Shown here: in pieces, positions 10,958 through 20,701 of the stretch | Position numbering within the stretch: position 1 is the first letter of the stretch | Layout of the letters: every line of letters begins with the position of its first letter | Program-made: the position numbers and the translations under genes | The notes under the pieces: model-generated | What the model saw: the letters and a program-made list of their open reading frames with translations, nothing else | Told to the model about the DNA's origin: nothing | Databases searched by the model: none | DNA from: Hyphomicrobiales bacterium | GTDB taxonomy: Bacteria > Pseudomonadota > Alphaproteobacteria > Rhizobiales > Rhizobiaceae | DNA length: 64,000 nucleotides | Direction: 5' to 3' | Assembly: GCA_900466605.1 (NCBI GenBank) | Contig: UBMU01000006.1 | Coordinates: forward strand, 123,078-187,077

Positions 10958-11869
10958 CTATCTCCCCTGCTCGTCGGCCTTGGCCTGCGCGTTCTGGAAG
11001 AACACGATCGGGATCACCAGGATCAGCAGCAGGATCGTCGCCACCGCCGAGGACACGGGCCAATCGCGGTTGGCGTTGAACTCGTTCCACAGCGTCTTAC
11101 CGATCATCAGCGTCTGCGATCCGCCAAGTAGGTCGGGAATAACGAATTCGCCGACTGCCGGGATGAACACCAGCATGCAGCCGGCGACGACACCGGGCAG
11201 CGACAGTGGGAAGGTCACTCGCCAGAATGCGGTGATCGGCGTGCAGCCGAGATCCTGTGCAGCCTCGATCAAGGTGCCGTCCATCTTTTCCAGTGAGGAA
11301 TAGAGTGGCAGCACCATGAAGGGCAGATAGGAATAGACAATGCCGATATAGACCGCGACGTTGGTGTTCAGGATGATCAACGGGCTGTCGATGACATGCA
11401 ACGATAGCAGCAACTGATTGAACAACCCCTCCGGCTTCAAGATCGCGATCCAGGCGTAGACGCGTATCAGGAAGCTCGTCCAGAACGGCAGGATGACGAG
11501 CATCAGCAGTGTCGGGCGGATCGTGCGCGGAGCCTGGGCCATGCCGTAGGCGATCGGGTAGGCGATCAACAGCGTAAAGAACGTCGATATCCCGGCGATG
11601 ACGAGGCTCGATATATAGGCGTTCATATAGAGCGGATCGTCGATCAGGTAGCTGTAGTTCTCGAAGGAGAAGGTACCGACTTTCTCCCAGAACCCGGCCC
11701 AGCCGTCACCGAGAGAAAAGACCGGCTCGTAGGGTGGCATCGCGATCGCCGTCGTCGACAAGGAGATGCGGAAGACGATGAAGAACGGCGCCAGGAAGAA
11801 CAGCAGCAGCCAGACATAGGGAACGATGATGACCAGGCGATTGTAGAAGGCGGAACCGAGCTTGCCCAT
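10958..11869 (-). CDS. potH: Putrescine ABC transporter permease PotH
   Basis: First permease subunit, 303 residues, with six predicted membrane helices and the EAA coupling motif EAAQDLGCTPITAFWRVTFPLSLPG. The N-terminal VPYVWLLLFFLAPFFIVFRISLS and the SYLPFMVLPLYSSLEKMD stretch are typical of PotH/PotB. Three bases separate it from potG upstream and two from potI downstream. Putrescine rather than spermidine is suggested by the close PotF/G resemblance, but substrate choice rests with PotF. Confidence 0.93.
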   Translation of the reverse strand: MGKLGSAFYNRLVIIVPYVWLLLFFLAPFFIVFRISLSTTAIAMPPYEPVFSLGDGWAGFWEKVGTFSFENYSYLIDDPLYMNAYISSLVIAGISTFFTLLIAYPIAYGMAQAPRTIRPTLLMLVILPFWTSFLIRVYAWIAILKPEGLFNQLLLSLHVIDSPLIILNTNVAVYIGIVYSYLPFMVLPLYSSLEKMDGTLIEAAQDLGCTPITAFWRVTFPLSLPGVVAGCMLVFIPAVGEFVIPDLLGGSQTLMIGKTLWNEFNANRDWPVSSAVATILLLILVIPIVFFQNAQAKADEQGR

Positions 11870-11872
11870 GGT

Positions 11873-13015
11873 TCAATCCTTGAGGAGGACGCCGGCATCC
11901 TCGGCGAAGGTGATCCAGACTTCCTGGTCGTAGGTGAAGGGATCGTCGACAGCGCGCTGCGCGTTCAGGAGCGAGGCCTTGACCACCTTGCCGCTCTTCA
12001 GCTTCACGTGGAAGACCGTCATGTCGCCGAGATAGGCGATGTCCCACAATTCACCGGACGCGGCGTTCATCTTCGGATTGGCCGGGGGCTTGCGAGAAAC
12101 CCTCAGCTTTTCCGGGCGGATCGCGAAACCGACCGACGAGCCCATTGCCGGCTTTTCGGGAGTGATGACACTGATCGAGAAATCCTCGTCGACCGCGATC
12201 TCGACGGTGCTGTCATTAGCACTGGCAACCCTGCCGTCAAAGATGTTGACGTCGCCGATGAAGTCGGCAACGAAGCGGGAGTTCGGGGCCTCGTAGATTT
12301 CTGCCGGCGTCGCTACCTGGACGACCTTTCCATGACTCATGACGGCAATGCGGTCGGCCATGGTCATTGCTTCTTCCTGGTCGTGGGTCACGACGACGAA
12401 GGTCAGGCCGAGGTTTTGCTGCAGGTCCATGAGCTCGAACTGCGTTTCCTCGCGCAGCTTCTTGTCGAGCGCGCCGAGCGGCTCGTCGAGCAACAGCACC
12501 TTCGGCCGTTTGGCGAGTGAACGCGCCAGGGCCACGCGCTGGCGCTGACCGCCGGACAGCTGGTTCGGCTTGCGCGCGGCAAACTTCTCCAGCTTCACCA
12601 TCTTCAGCATCTGCACGACACGTTCGGCGATTTCCTCCTTCGGCATGCCATCCTGGCGTAGACCGAAGGCTATGTTCTTTTCGACCGTCATGTGCGGAAA
12701 GAGCGCATAGGACTGGAACATCATGTTGACCGGCCGCTTGTACGGCGGCGTTCCGGCGAGGTCGGTGCCGTCGAGGACGATTTCGCCTGCGGTCGGCTGC
12801 TCGAAGCCTGCGAGCATGCGCAGCAGTGTGGACTTTCCGCAGCCCGAAGCCCCCAGCAAGGCAAAAAACTCGCGGTGATAGATATTCAGCGACAGGTCAT
12901 CGACGGCGGTGAAATCGCCAAACCGCTTGGTAACGTTGTTGAACGATATGAACGGCTTTGATGCCGGGTCCGTCCACGGCGCAAACGAACGGCGAATATT
13001 GCCAAGTGACTTCAT
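11873..13015 (-). CDS. potG: Putrescine ABC transporter ATP-binding protein PotG
   Basis: Cytoplasmic ATPase of the importer, 380 residues. Walker A is GASGCGKST at residues 55-63, the signature is LSGGQRQR, Walker B is VLLLDEPLGALD, and the switch histidine is in VVVTHDQEEA. The C-terminal third is a TOBE-type regulatory domain (FAIRPEKLRVSR region), as in other polyamine and sugar ATPases. The gene is separated from potF by a 93-base spacer holding a terminator-like hairpin, so its expression may be lower than that of the binding protein. Confidence 0.94.
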   Translation of the reverse strand: MKSLGNIRRSFAPWTDPASKPFISFNNVTKRFGDFTAVDDLSLNIYHREFFALLGASGCGKSTLLRMLAGFEQPTAGEIVLDGTDLAGTPPYKRPVNMMFQSYALFPHMTVEKNIAFGLRQDGMPKEEIAERVVQMLKMVKLEKFAARKPNQLSGGQRQRVALARSLAKRPKVLLLDEPLGALDKKLREETQFELMDLQQNLGLTFVVVTHDQEEAMTMADRIAVMSHGKVVQVATPAEIYEAPNSRFVADFIGDVNIFDGRVASANDSTVEIAVDEDFSISVITPEKPAMGSSVGFAIRPEKLRVSRKPPANPKMNAASGELWDIAYLGDMTVFHVKLKSGKVVKASLLNAQRAVDDPFTYDQEVWITFAEDAGVLLKD

Positions 13016-13069
13016 ATTGTTCCCCGAAAAGTCATTTTGAGAACCGACGTTTCCCCGATCGGCATAGTA

Positions 13070-13100
13070 AGAAAAGGCCCGGGCGTTGCCGTCCGGGCCT
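13070..13100 (-). terminator. Attenuator-like hairpin between potF and potG
   Basis: On the minus strand AGGCCCGG and CCGGGCCT pair across a 10-base loop and are followed by TTTTC. It starts eight bases after the potF stop and precedes potG. Such intercistronic terminators are common after genes for periplasmic binding proteins, where they leave the binding protein in excess. Confidence 0.65.
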
Positions 13101-13108
13101 GAAACTCA

Positions 13109-14206
13109 TTACTGGCCGGTGACGATCTTGGTCCAGAGCCGGGTCGCCGTGCGCTGCGTTTTCGGATCCCACGGCGCTATGGTGAAGAGCTTCTTCATCA
13201 CCTCTTCAGTCGGATAAATGGCCGAATCCTCCAGCACTTCCTTGTCCACGAACTGCTGCGAAGCCTTGTTGCCGTTGGCGTAGAACACGTAGTTGCTGGC
13301 CTTGGCGATGACTTCGGGCTTCATCATGTAGTTGATGAACTCATGCGCCTCGGCGACATGCGGCGCATCCGCCGGGATCGCCATCATGTCGAACCACATC
13401 TGAGCGCCCTGCGAGGGGATCGAGTAGTCGACTTCGACGCCGTTCTTCGCCTCTTCGGCGCGATCACGCGCCTGCAGGACGTCGCCCGAATAGCCGAACG
13501 CGATGCAGATGTCACCGTTCGCCAGCGCGTTGATGTATTCGGACGAATGGAATTTGCGGATATAGGGGCGAACTGCCGCCAGAAGCTCTTCCACCTTCTT
13601 GAGATCTTCCGCCTTGGTCGAGTTCGGATCGAGGCCGAGGTAGTGCAGCGCCGTCGAAATGACGTCCTTCGGTGTGTCGAGGACATAAATGCCGCAGTCC
13701 TTGAACTTCTCGGCGACCTTGGGATCGAAGATCACTTCGAGGCCCGGCTTAACGTCGGGCCCGAGAATCTCAGCGACCTTCTTGACGTTATAGCCGATGC
13801 CGTCCGTTCCCCACATGTAGTCGATGGCATATTCGTTGCCGGGATCGTAGCTCGCGGTACGCTGCTGGATGACGTCCCACATATTGGAGATGTTAGGCAG
13901 CTTCGACTTGTCGAGCTTCTGGAAGACGCCGGCCTGAATCTGGCGCTGCAGGAAGTCTGCGGTCGGCACGACAACGTCATAGCCGGTCCCGCCGGCAAGC
14001 AGCTTGGTTTCAACCGTCTCGTTGGAATCGAAGGTGTCATAGACAACCTTGATGCCGGTTTCCTTGGTGAATTCTTCGAGGATGGAGCTGTCGATATAGT
14101 CCGACCAGTTGTAAACGTTGACCACCCGCTCCTGCGCAAAGGACGGCGCAGCGGCGAACGCGAGTACAACGGCGCTTGCTGCAAGTCTTGCGATTGTTGA
14201 CCTCAT
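13109..14206 (-). CDS. potF: Putrescine-binding periplasmic protein PotF
   Basis: Solute receptor of the PotFGHI importer. The 365-residue protein begins with a signal peptide, MRSTIARLAASAVVLAFAAA then PSFA, with likely cleavage before QERVV. The mature protein starts with VVNVYNWSDYID, the conserved polyamine-contacting segment of PotD/PotF, and continues with FDSNETVETKLLAGGTGYD and YMWGTDGIGYNV. The frame is open upstream, but the ATG at 14206 begins the signal peptide and has an AGGAGA site. First gene of the operon. The putrescine catabolic genes puuA/puuB lie 11 kb away in the same window. Confidence 0.94.
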   Translation of the reverse strand: MRSTIARLAASAVVLAFAAAPSFAQERVVNVYNWSDYIDSSILEEFTKETGIKVVYDTFDSNETVETKLLAGGTGYDVVVPTADFLQRQIQAGVFQKLDKSKLPNISNMWDVIQQRTASYDPGNEYAIDYMWGTDGIGYNVKKVAEILGPDVKPGLEVIFDPKVAEKFKDCGIYVLDTPKDVISTALHYLGLDPNSTKAEDLKKVEELLAAVRPYIRKFHSSEYINALANGDICIAFGYSGDVLQARDRAEEAKNGVEVDYSIPSQGAQMWFDMMAIPADAPHVAEAHEFINYMMKPEVIAKASNYVFYANGNKASQQFVDKEVLEDSAIYPTEEVMKKLFTIAPWDPKTQRTATRLWTKIVTGQ

Positions 14207-14336
14207 GATATCTCCTGTTTTCTTCTTGCTTTGCGGCGCCGTTTTGCCGGCGCCTTCCCTCTGGTTTTGCCAGCAGACTAGAAAGGTTTTTGAGAGCCCA
14301 CAAGCGCAAAAACCTGTAGTCTCAATCATTTCACAG

Positions 14337-15749
14337 TCATTGGAAATCGAAGCTGCCGAGGCCTGCAACCATCTCGTCGAGGCCCAACGGCCGTGTGACG
14401 GGCGGCTCGGCGCGCGAGAGGCATCCGCGCCGTTCGCAAAGGCGGCAAGCAGAGCCGATAGCAACCGGCTGCTGGGTTGTTGCGACCTGGCCGTAAACCG
14501 ACGCTTCGCCTGCAGCAGTTTCACAGCCGATCAGCAACGCAGTACGCCTTACCCGCTCGCCGAACGCAGCATTCGGCCCCTCCAGCGTTCGGGCAACCGT
14601 GAGATAGCTTGTGCCATCCGGCATTTCGACCGTTTCAGCAAGAATCTGTCCCGGCTGCAGGAAAGCGGCGTGAATGTTCAGCTTGGGACAGCCACCACCG
14701 AAACGTGAATGCGGAAACCCTTGAGCTCCCGCGCGTCGCAGCCGGTGACCGGCGGCATCGATTTCAATCATGAAGAACGGAACGCCGGACGCGCCGGGTC
14801 GCTGCAGCATCAACAGCCGGGCTGCCGCCTGCGCATAGGAAACGCCGAAGCGGGAGCGAAGGATATCGACATCGTATCGGCCGCTCTGGGCCGCAGCGAG
14901 AAAGGGCGCATAGGGCATGGCGAGCGCGAGTGCACCGTAGCGACAGAGTTCGAACCGCGCTATCCGCTTCGCCTCAGGCGTCGACAGTGCCAGGCCATCA
15001 AGTTCCGCGAGGATCGGATCTCGCAAGGCAAGTGTTGCAACCTCGATGGCGATCTCATGCGCCAGATCGGCTGGCGACAGGCGTTCAGAAACGAAGAGCC
15101 GCATCGAGTGCCGGTCAAAGCGACGTCGAAGATCCGGCATGACGTGAACGGGGAGGACACGCACGCTAATGCCGCGCTCCGCCCGCAGCCACTCTTTGAA
15201 CGCGGCCGGGAGATCGCGCGTCTCTGCAAAGCGAGCCAGGAAAGCCTCCGCGGCATCTTCCAGCAACGGGAAATAGGCCGAGCGCCGCTCCATGATATCG
15301 CGTACCTCATCGGCCGGAAGCCGCGCACCGGCAAGTGGGACCTGCCCTGCGCCCGCGGTCAGCGACGTCAAGTCCGACAGCCGGCTCGCTTGTTCGCTAT
15401 AGGCTCGGTAAAGCTTGATCATGCCGCTTGCAGCGTTCGGCGCAGCTTCCGCAACCTCAACAAGCTCCTGATCGCCGGGGAGCTCGCCAGCCAGAAGCGG
15501 GTCCGCGAAAATCTCCCTCAGCTGGTTGAGACTGCCGCCCCCTTCATCCCTCAGCTCCTCCAGATCGACCCTATAGACCGACGACAGCTTGAGGAGCAGC
15601 TGCACGGTCAGAGGCCGCTGGTTGCGCTCGATGAGGTTGAGATAGGACGGAGAGATACCAAGCTCCTCGGCCATCGCAGACTGCGTCAAGCCCAGACCGT
15701 TGCGAATGCGCCGGACCTTTGGGCCTGCAAAAATCTTGCGCTCCGCCAT
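14337..15749 (-). CDS. RamB/ScfR-type short-chain fatty acyl transcriptional regulator
   Basis: A 470-residue regulator with an XRE helix-turn-helix at about residues 10-60 (LGLTQSAMAEELGISPSYLNLIERNQRPLT split over two lines of helix), a central ImmA/IrrE-like region (LAHEIAIEVATLAL, lacking the second metal-binding His), and a C-terminal DUF2083-type region with the cysteine motif CRLCERRGC near residue 435. Relatives (RamB, ScfR, MccR) sense acyl-CoAs and control acetate or propionate genes including isocitrate lyase. It is divergent from aceA, so aceA is the obvious target. The spacer holds repeated TTTACAA elements. The effector is not known. Confidence 0.88.
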   Translation of the reverse strand: MAERKIFAGPKVRRIRNGLGLTQSAMAEELGISPSYLNLIERNQRPLTVQLLLKLSSVYRVDLEELRDEGGGSLNQLREIFADPLLAGELPGDQELVEVAEAAPNAASGMIKLYRAYSEQASRLSDLTSLTAGAGQVPLAGARLPADEVRDIMERRSAYFPLLEDAAEAFLARFAETRDLPAAFKEWLRAERGISVRVLPVHVMPDLRRRFDRHSMRLFVSERLSPADLAHEIAIEVATLALRDPILAELDGLALSTPEAKRIARFELCRYGALALAMPYAPFLAAAQSGRYDVDILRSRFGVSYAQAAARLLMLQRPGASGVPFFMIEIDAAGHRLRRAGAQGFPHSRFGGGCPKLNIHAAFLQPGQILAETVEMPDGTSYLTVARTLEGPNAAFGERVRRTALLIGCETAAGEASVYGQVATTQQPVAIGSACRLCERRGCLSRAEPPVTRPLGLDEMVAGLGSFDFQ

Positions 15750-15759
15750 GTGACAATCC

Positions 15760-15896
15760 TTTACAAAACCCCTAAACGCCGAATTTACAATATTTTACAA
15801 ATTTACAGAGCAGCCCTGTCAAAGGCTTTGCATCGTAACTCGTTTCACATCGGCAATCCATAGATATATCTGGCTTTTCTCCTGCGTCTTGTAAAT
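15760..15896. promoter_or_regulatory. TTTACAA repeat cluster in the ramB-like/aceA spacer (candidate operator)
   Basis: TTTACAAAA at 15760, TTTACAATA at 15784, TTTACAAAT at 15794 and TTTACAG at 15802 lie in one strand, and an inverted copy, TTGTAAAT, lies at 15889-15896, 47 bases before aceA. The 10 and 8 base steps put copies near one helical turn apart. The cluster begins 11 bases from the regulator start, fitting autoregulation plus aceA control. Binding is inferred. Confidence 0.55.
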
Positions 15897-15942
15897 TCTG
15901 TCAATCATTGGAGCCGACGCCATAATCTGCAAGGAGCACGAT

Positions 15943-17232
<1,290 letters not shown>

Positions 17233-17254
17233 TCGCACCAAGGAGGAGAATGCC

Positions 17255-17491
17255 ATGCCTACGCTTGCACGCGTCAAGGAACGCGCTGAAGAACAGTCCA
17301 CCTGCATGACCCCGGACCAGCAGACGATGATCCGCATGCTGGCCAACGACCTGCACCGGCTGAACCAGTCGGTCATGAAGGCGGTCGATGCCGGGGTTTC
17401 CGTCGAGATCGTTCGCTCGGCGCGGCACCATGGTGGCGACGGGAATTGGGGAGATCTTCTGATCCCCGTCATCGTCGCGGGCCGCGACTGA
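17255..17491 (+). CDS. Small conserved-type protein linked to aceA
   Basis: A 78-residue soluble protein of unknown function, 22 bases after aceA with an AAGGAGGAG ribosome binding site, hence very likely co-transcribed. It is mainly helical (QQTMIRMLANDLHRLNQSVMKAVDAG) and ends in a short hydrophobic LLIPVIVAG. It has a single Cys17 and a His-His pair near residue 58. I do not recognise a named family. Its last 23 bases overlap the 3' end of the convergent LysR gene. The strong ribosome binding site and clean spacing are the main evidence that it is real. Confidence 0.75.
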   Translation: MPTLARVKERAEEQSTCMTPDQQTMIRMLANDLHRLNQSVMKAVDAGVSVEIVRSARHHGGDGNWGDLLIPVIVAGRD

Positions 17492-18380
17492 ACAGGATCC
17501 GCCGGCGCCCTGAGCTTCGGCTGGGGCGCTTGCCTGCAAAGAGATCAACGTAGCACTTCAGCAGTTTCGTCATGCGATCGGCAACGGTACGGATTTCCGG
17601 CCGGTGCCGATCCTCGTTGTTCATGACTATCCACTGCCGATGGCGCAGTTCCGGCAACTCGGTGCCGACGCGCTGCAGCTCGGGATCGAGGTCACCGACG
17701 AAGCACGGCAACACCGCCTTACCCGCCCCTGCCCTCACCAGTTCCGGCAGTGAGCGCGGCCGGTTGACGGTCGCTACAATCGAGCCGGCCGCATTGCGAT
17801 GGGGCCAACGGAGATAGTTCGAGATTGCCTCTTCTTCGGCAACAGCCACCCATCGATCCTCAATCGGGTCGACATTGCGTTTCACATAGACCGCATAAGC
17901 TACCTCGCCGAGCAGGCGAGCGGCAAGATTGCCCTCTTCCGGCTCGAAGGCACGGATACCGATGTCGCTTTCCCGGTAGTTGAGATTGGCGCGCGCTTCG
18001 CCGATGGTCAACGAGACGGCGAAGGCATCGCCCGCCTTGCGGATTGCAGCGAAGTTCTCCGTCAGAAGCCAAGCGATCCACGTGCCGGCGGCAATCCGCA
18101 CCGTTGCGCCGACGCTGCCTGCCTGCCGCCAGGCATCGACCTTGCGCGCTGCCGTTTCCATCTCCTGCAGATGATCGAGAAGCACCTGGCCGTCGACGGT
18201 CAGGCTGTAGCCCGTCTGACTGCGGATAAAGAGAGCCTTGCCGATCTCGCGTTCCAGATCAAGCATGCGACGGCCGATCGTGGCGGGGCTGAGTCCACTC
18301 GATACGCCAGCACCAGTCAGGCCGCCAAACCGGGCGACCTGAAGAAAAAGCTGAAAAGAATCCCATTGAGTGTTTTTCAT
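17469..18380 (-). CDS. LysR family transcriptional regulator
   Basis: A 303-residue regulator. The winged helix-turn-helix covers about residues 5-65 (SFQLFLQVARFGGLTGAGVSSGLSPATIGRRMLDLE), followed by a linker helix and a LysR-type effector domain (VRIAAGTWIAWLLTENFA; GIRAFEPEEGNLAARLLG). The C-terminal 25 residues are very basic (GKRPSRSSGRRRILFSRGPRR), which is unusual and may reflect loss of an earlier stop. It overlaps the aceA-linked small gene tail to tail by 23 bases. Its 88-base upstream spacer faces a doubtful small gene at 18469. The effector and targets are unknown. Confidence 0.88.
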   Translation of the reverse strand: MKNTQWDSFQLFLQVARFGGLTGAGVSSGLSPATIGRRMLDLEREIGKALFIRSQTGYSLTVDGQVLLDHLQEMETAARKVDAWRQAGSVGATVRIAAGTWIAWLLTENFAAIRKAGDAFAVSLTIGEARANLNYRESDIGIRAFEPEEGNLAARLLGEVAYAVYVKRNVDPIEDRWVAVAEEEAISNYLRWPHRNAAGSIVATVNRPRSLPELVRAGAGKAVLPCFVGDLDPELQRVGTELPELRHRQWIVMNNEDRHRPEIRTVADRMTKLLKCYVDLFAGKRPSRSSGRRRILFSRGPRR

Positions 18381-18468
18381 TCACGAAAAACATAGTGGAA
18401 TAATTCGCGTTTATAAAGCAAATTTTGATGGATAACTAAAGTGATGCCCAAGACGGAAGGACATCACC

Positions 18469-18702
18469 ATGATTACCCTCATCGCCATCGCACAGATCGC
18501 TGACCTGCTGAACGAAAACCGCGACAGATACTCGCCAAGAGCCGAGAGCGAATTCTACGAGAGCTTTGGCAACTCCCGCGTCGTGCGTCTCGCTGCGTTC
18601 CTTATGTCTCCCAGGCTAGGCGGCAAGACGCTTCGCTCACGAAGAGCGAAGCCTTGCCGATCCGAGCACTGCACTCAGGCCGCGCGGCTTGCCCGGTCGT
18701 AG
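18469..18702 (+). CDS. Doubtful small protein divergent from the LysR gene
   Basis: The frame encodes 77 residues, starting [19 protein letters not shown]. The ATG has GGAAGG eight bases upstream, and the first about 50 residues look protein-like. The second half becomes Arg/Lys/Cys-rich and runs through a strong hairpin (18621-18659) and into the 3' end of the convergent chemoreceptor gene, so the true end may be earlier or the gene may be decayed. No family is recognised. Position opposite a LysR regulator is the usual place for a target gene, which is weak support. Confidence 0.4.
   Translation: MITLIAIAQIADLLNENRDRYSPRAESEFYESFGNSRVVRLAAFLMSPRLGGKTLRSRRAKPCRSEHCTQAARLARS
18621..18659. 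terminator. Long hairpin after the first chemoreceptor gene
   Basis: CGGCAAG then GCTTCGCTC pair with GAGCGAAGC then CTTGCCG: 16 base pairs with a two-base bulge and a five-base loop. It lies 15 bases past the minus-strand chemoreceptor stop and inside the doubtful 18469 frame. No T run follows on either strand, so it may be an mRNA-stabilising or inefficient terminator. Confidence 0.5.
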
Positions 18703-20534
18703 TCGGCAGAGGCTTCGAAGCGGAACTGCTGAACCAGTGCCATCAACGCATCGGCCTCATTCGCAAGCTGGCGGCTCGCCTCGGTCGTTTCCTCAACCAT
18801 TGCGGCGTTCTGCTGGGTCATCTGGTCCATCGCGTTGACGGCGCCGTTGACCTCTTGCAGAGCGGCCGATTGGTCCTGGCTTGCCGTCGCGATCGTCTCG
18901 ACGTGGCTGCTGATCGCGATGATCTCCTGGCTGATTGAGGCAAGGACCGAGCCGGTCTTCTGCACCAGTCCGGAGCCGGTCATGACTTCGCGGGTCGACT
19001 TCTCGATCAGGCCCTTGATTTCACGCGCGGCGTCTGCAGACCGTTGTGCAAGCTCGCGCACCTCCTGCGCTACGACCGCGAAGCCCTTGCCTGCCTCACC
19101 GGCGCGTGCCGCCTCGATACCAGCGTTCAGGGCCAGAAGGTTTGTCTGAAACGCGATCTCGTCGATGACTTCGATGATCTGCTCGATCTGCTTCGAGGCC
19201 TCCTCGATGCGGTCCATCGCCGCGACTGCGTCGCTGACCACGGCTCCTGAGCTATCGGCGTTCTTTTTCGTCACCGACACGGCGTCGTTCGCTTCCCGCG
19301 CCCGCGCAGCAGAGGATTTGACTGTTACGGTGATTTCCTCGACGGCGGCTGCCGTTTCTTCGAGATTGGCAGCCTGCGCTTCGGTGCGCTTCGAAAGCTC
19401 GTCGGCGGACGCCAGCATGGCGCCGGAATTGGACTGGATCGAAGCGGTGTTGTCACGAATACGGGCCAGCGTTTCCTGCAGGCGGACAAGCGAGGCATTG
19501 AAATCGACGCGGAGCTGCTCCAGGCGACCGACGAACGGCGTCTGGATCGTCTGAGAGACATCGCCTTGCGCCAAACGCCCCAAGCCGGCCGCGAGCTGAT
19601 TGACTGCGAAGTCGATCTGGCCATCGAGCGCACGCTTCTCGGCATCGTTGCGGGCGCGTTCGTCGTCGCTGAGCTGGCGCTGTTCAGCCGCCTGCGTTTC
19701 CAATGTCTGGCGAGCGCGGGCGTTGTCCCGGAAGAGAGCCAGAGCACGTCCGATCGCTCCGAACTCGTTCTGCTTCTCCACGCACGGGATCGGCCCATCG
19801 AGATTCCCGGCGGAGATGGTGTGGATGGTCGCAGTCAGCGCTTCCAGCGGCCTGACGGACGCCCGGATGGCGAAATATGCGATCACGCCCACCAGTAGCA
19901 ATACCGCTACACCAGCGCCGGCCACCAGCATCAGCAGCTGCTGCAGACTGTTGTAATAGACTTCCATCGCGATGCCGATGAAGAGGATACCGACGTTTGA
20001 GCCAGTCGCGTTCTTGACGGGGAAATAGCCTGTCATGAACTTCCGACCGAACAGCTCCGCCGGACCGTAGTAAGCCTGTCCCTTGGCCAATGCCGCCTGC
20101 GCGGGGTGATCCGCGGCGAGCTTCGTGCCGACGGCGCGGTCGCCGTTTTCCTTCTTGACGTTTGTCGAGACGCGAACATAGTCGCTGCCCTGGCGTTCAA
20201 ATACCGTGGCAACGCCTGCAATCGACTGCGCCGTACGATCGACCAGAACGTGATCGCTGAGCGAGGGAAGCTTCTCTTCCGTCACGCCGGCAAGCTCATT
20301 GTTGGTGACATCGACCTTCACGGCGGCATCGCCGGCGCCATAGAGGACTGCCATGGTCCGGCTTGCATCCTTGGCGTCAGACACGGCGCTCGTCATCACG
20401 TAGGCGCTGAGATTGTAATAGGTGACGCAGACGATCGCTGCGGTGCTAAATGCGAGTAGTACAAGCGTGATGGCAACGATCTGACGTACGATGGAAGCCG
20501 AGAACAGGCGCAGCATAGATTTCCCCTGAGACAT
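18675..20534 (-). CDS. Methyl-accepting chemotaxis protein with periplasmic Cache-type domain
   Basis: A 619-residue receptor. Membrane helix 1 is at about residues 14-36; a Cache-type ligand domain follows (about 40-195, with [21 protein letters not shown]); helix 2 is about 200-225, then HAMP ([22 protein letters not shown]) and a second HAMP-like stretch. The methyl-accepting signalling domain spans about 375-600 with the hairpin tip [42 protein letters not shown]. There is no C-terminal NWETF-type CheR tether. The start follows AGGAGG closely, and ATG at residue 7 is an alternative. It is next to a second receptor with a near-identical output domain but a different sensor. Confidence 0.95.
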   Translation of the reverse strand: MSQGKSMLRLFSASIVRQIVAITLVLLAFSTAAIVCVTYYNLSAYVMTSAVSDAKDASRTMAVLYGAGDAAVKVDVTNNELAGVTEEKLPSLSDHVLVDRTAQSIAGVATVFERQGSDYVRVSTNVKKENGDRAVGTKLAADHPAQAALAKGQAYYGPAELFGRKFMTGYFPVKNATGSNVGILFIGIAMEVYYNSLQQLLMLVAGAGVAVLLLVGVIAYFAIRASVRPLEALTATIHTISAGNLDGPIPCVEKQNEFGAIGRALALFRDNARARQTLETQAAEQRQLSDDERARNDAEKRALDGQIDFAVNQLAAGLGRLAQGDVSQTIQTPFVGRLEQLRVDFNASLVRLQETLARIRDNTASIQSNSGAMLASADELSKRTEAQAANLEETAAAVEEITVTVKSSAARAREANDAVSVTKKNADSSGAVVSDAVAAMDRIEEASKQIEQIIEVIDEIAFQTNLLALNAGIEAARAGEAGKGFAVVAQEVRELAQRSADAAREIKGLIEKSTREVMTGSGLVQKTGSVLASISQEIIAISSHVETIATASQDQSAALQEVNGAVNAMDQMTQQNAAMVEETTEASRQLANEADALMALVQQFRFEASADYDRASRAA

Positions 20535-20652
20535 GAGCCTCCTAGGCTAATGCGAAAAATTTAAAGAAAATCTTCAAAAAATTGACAATCGTCAAAAATT
20601 TGAAGCGAAATCCGACGCTAACTATTCCAGGGGTGCGGAACGCTGAAACAAA

Positions 20653-20677
20653 AAGGCCCCGGTTTGACCAGGGCCTT
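20653..20677 (-). terminator. Rho-independent terminator of the second chemoreceptor gene
   Basis: On the minus strand AAGGCCC and GGGCCTT pair across an 11-base loop and are followed by TTTG. It begins about 25 bases after the chemoreceptor stop at 20702, so the two receptor genes have separate transcripts. Confidence 0.7.
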
Positions 20678-20701
20678 GCTTGGATATGACCTTTGATCGC
20701 G

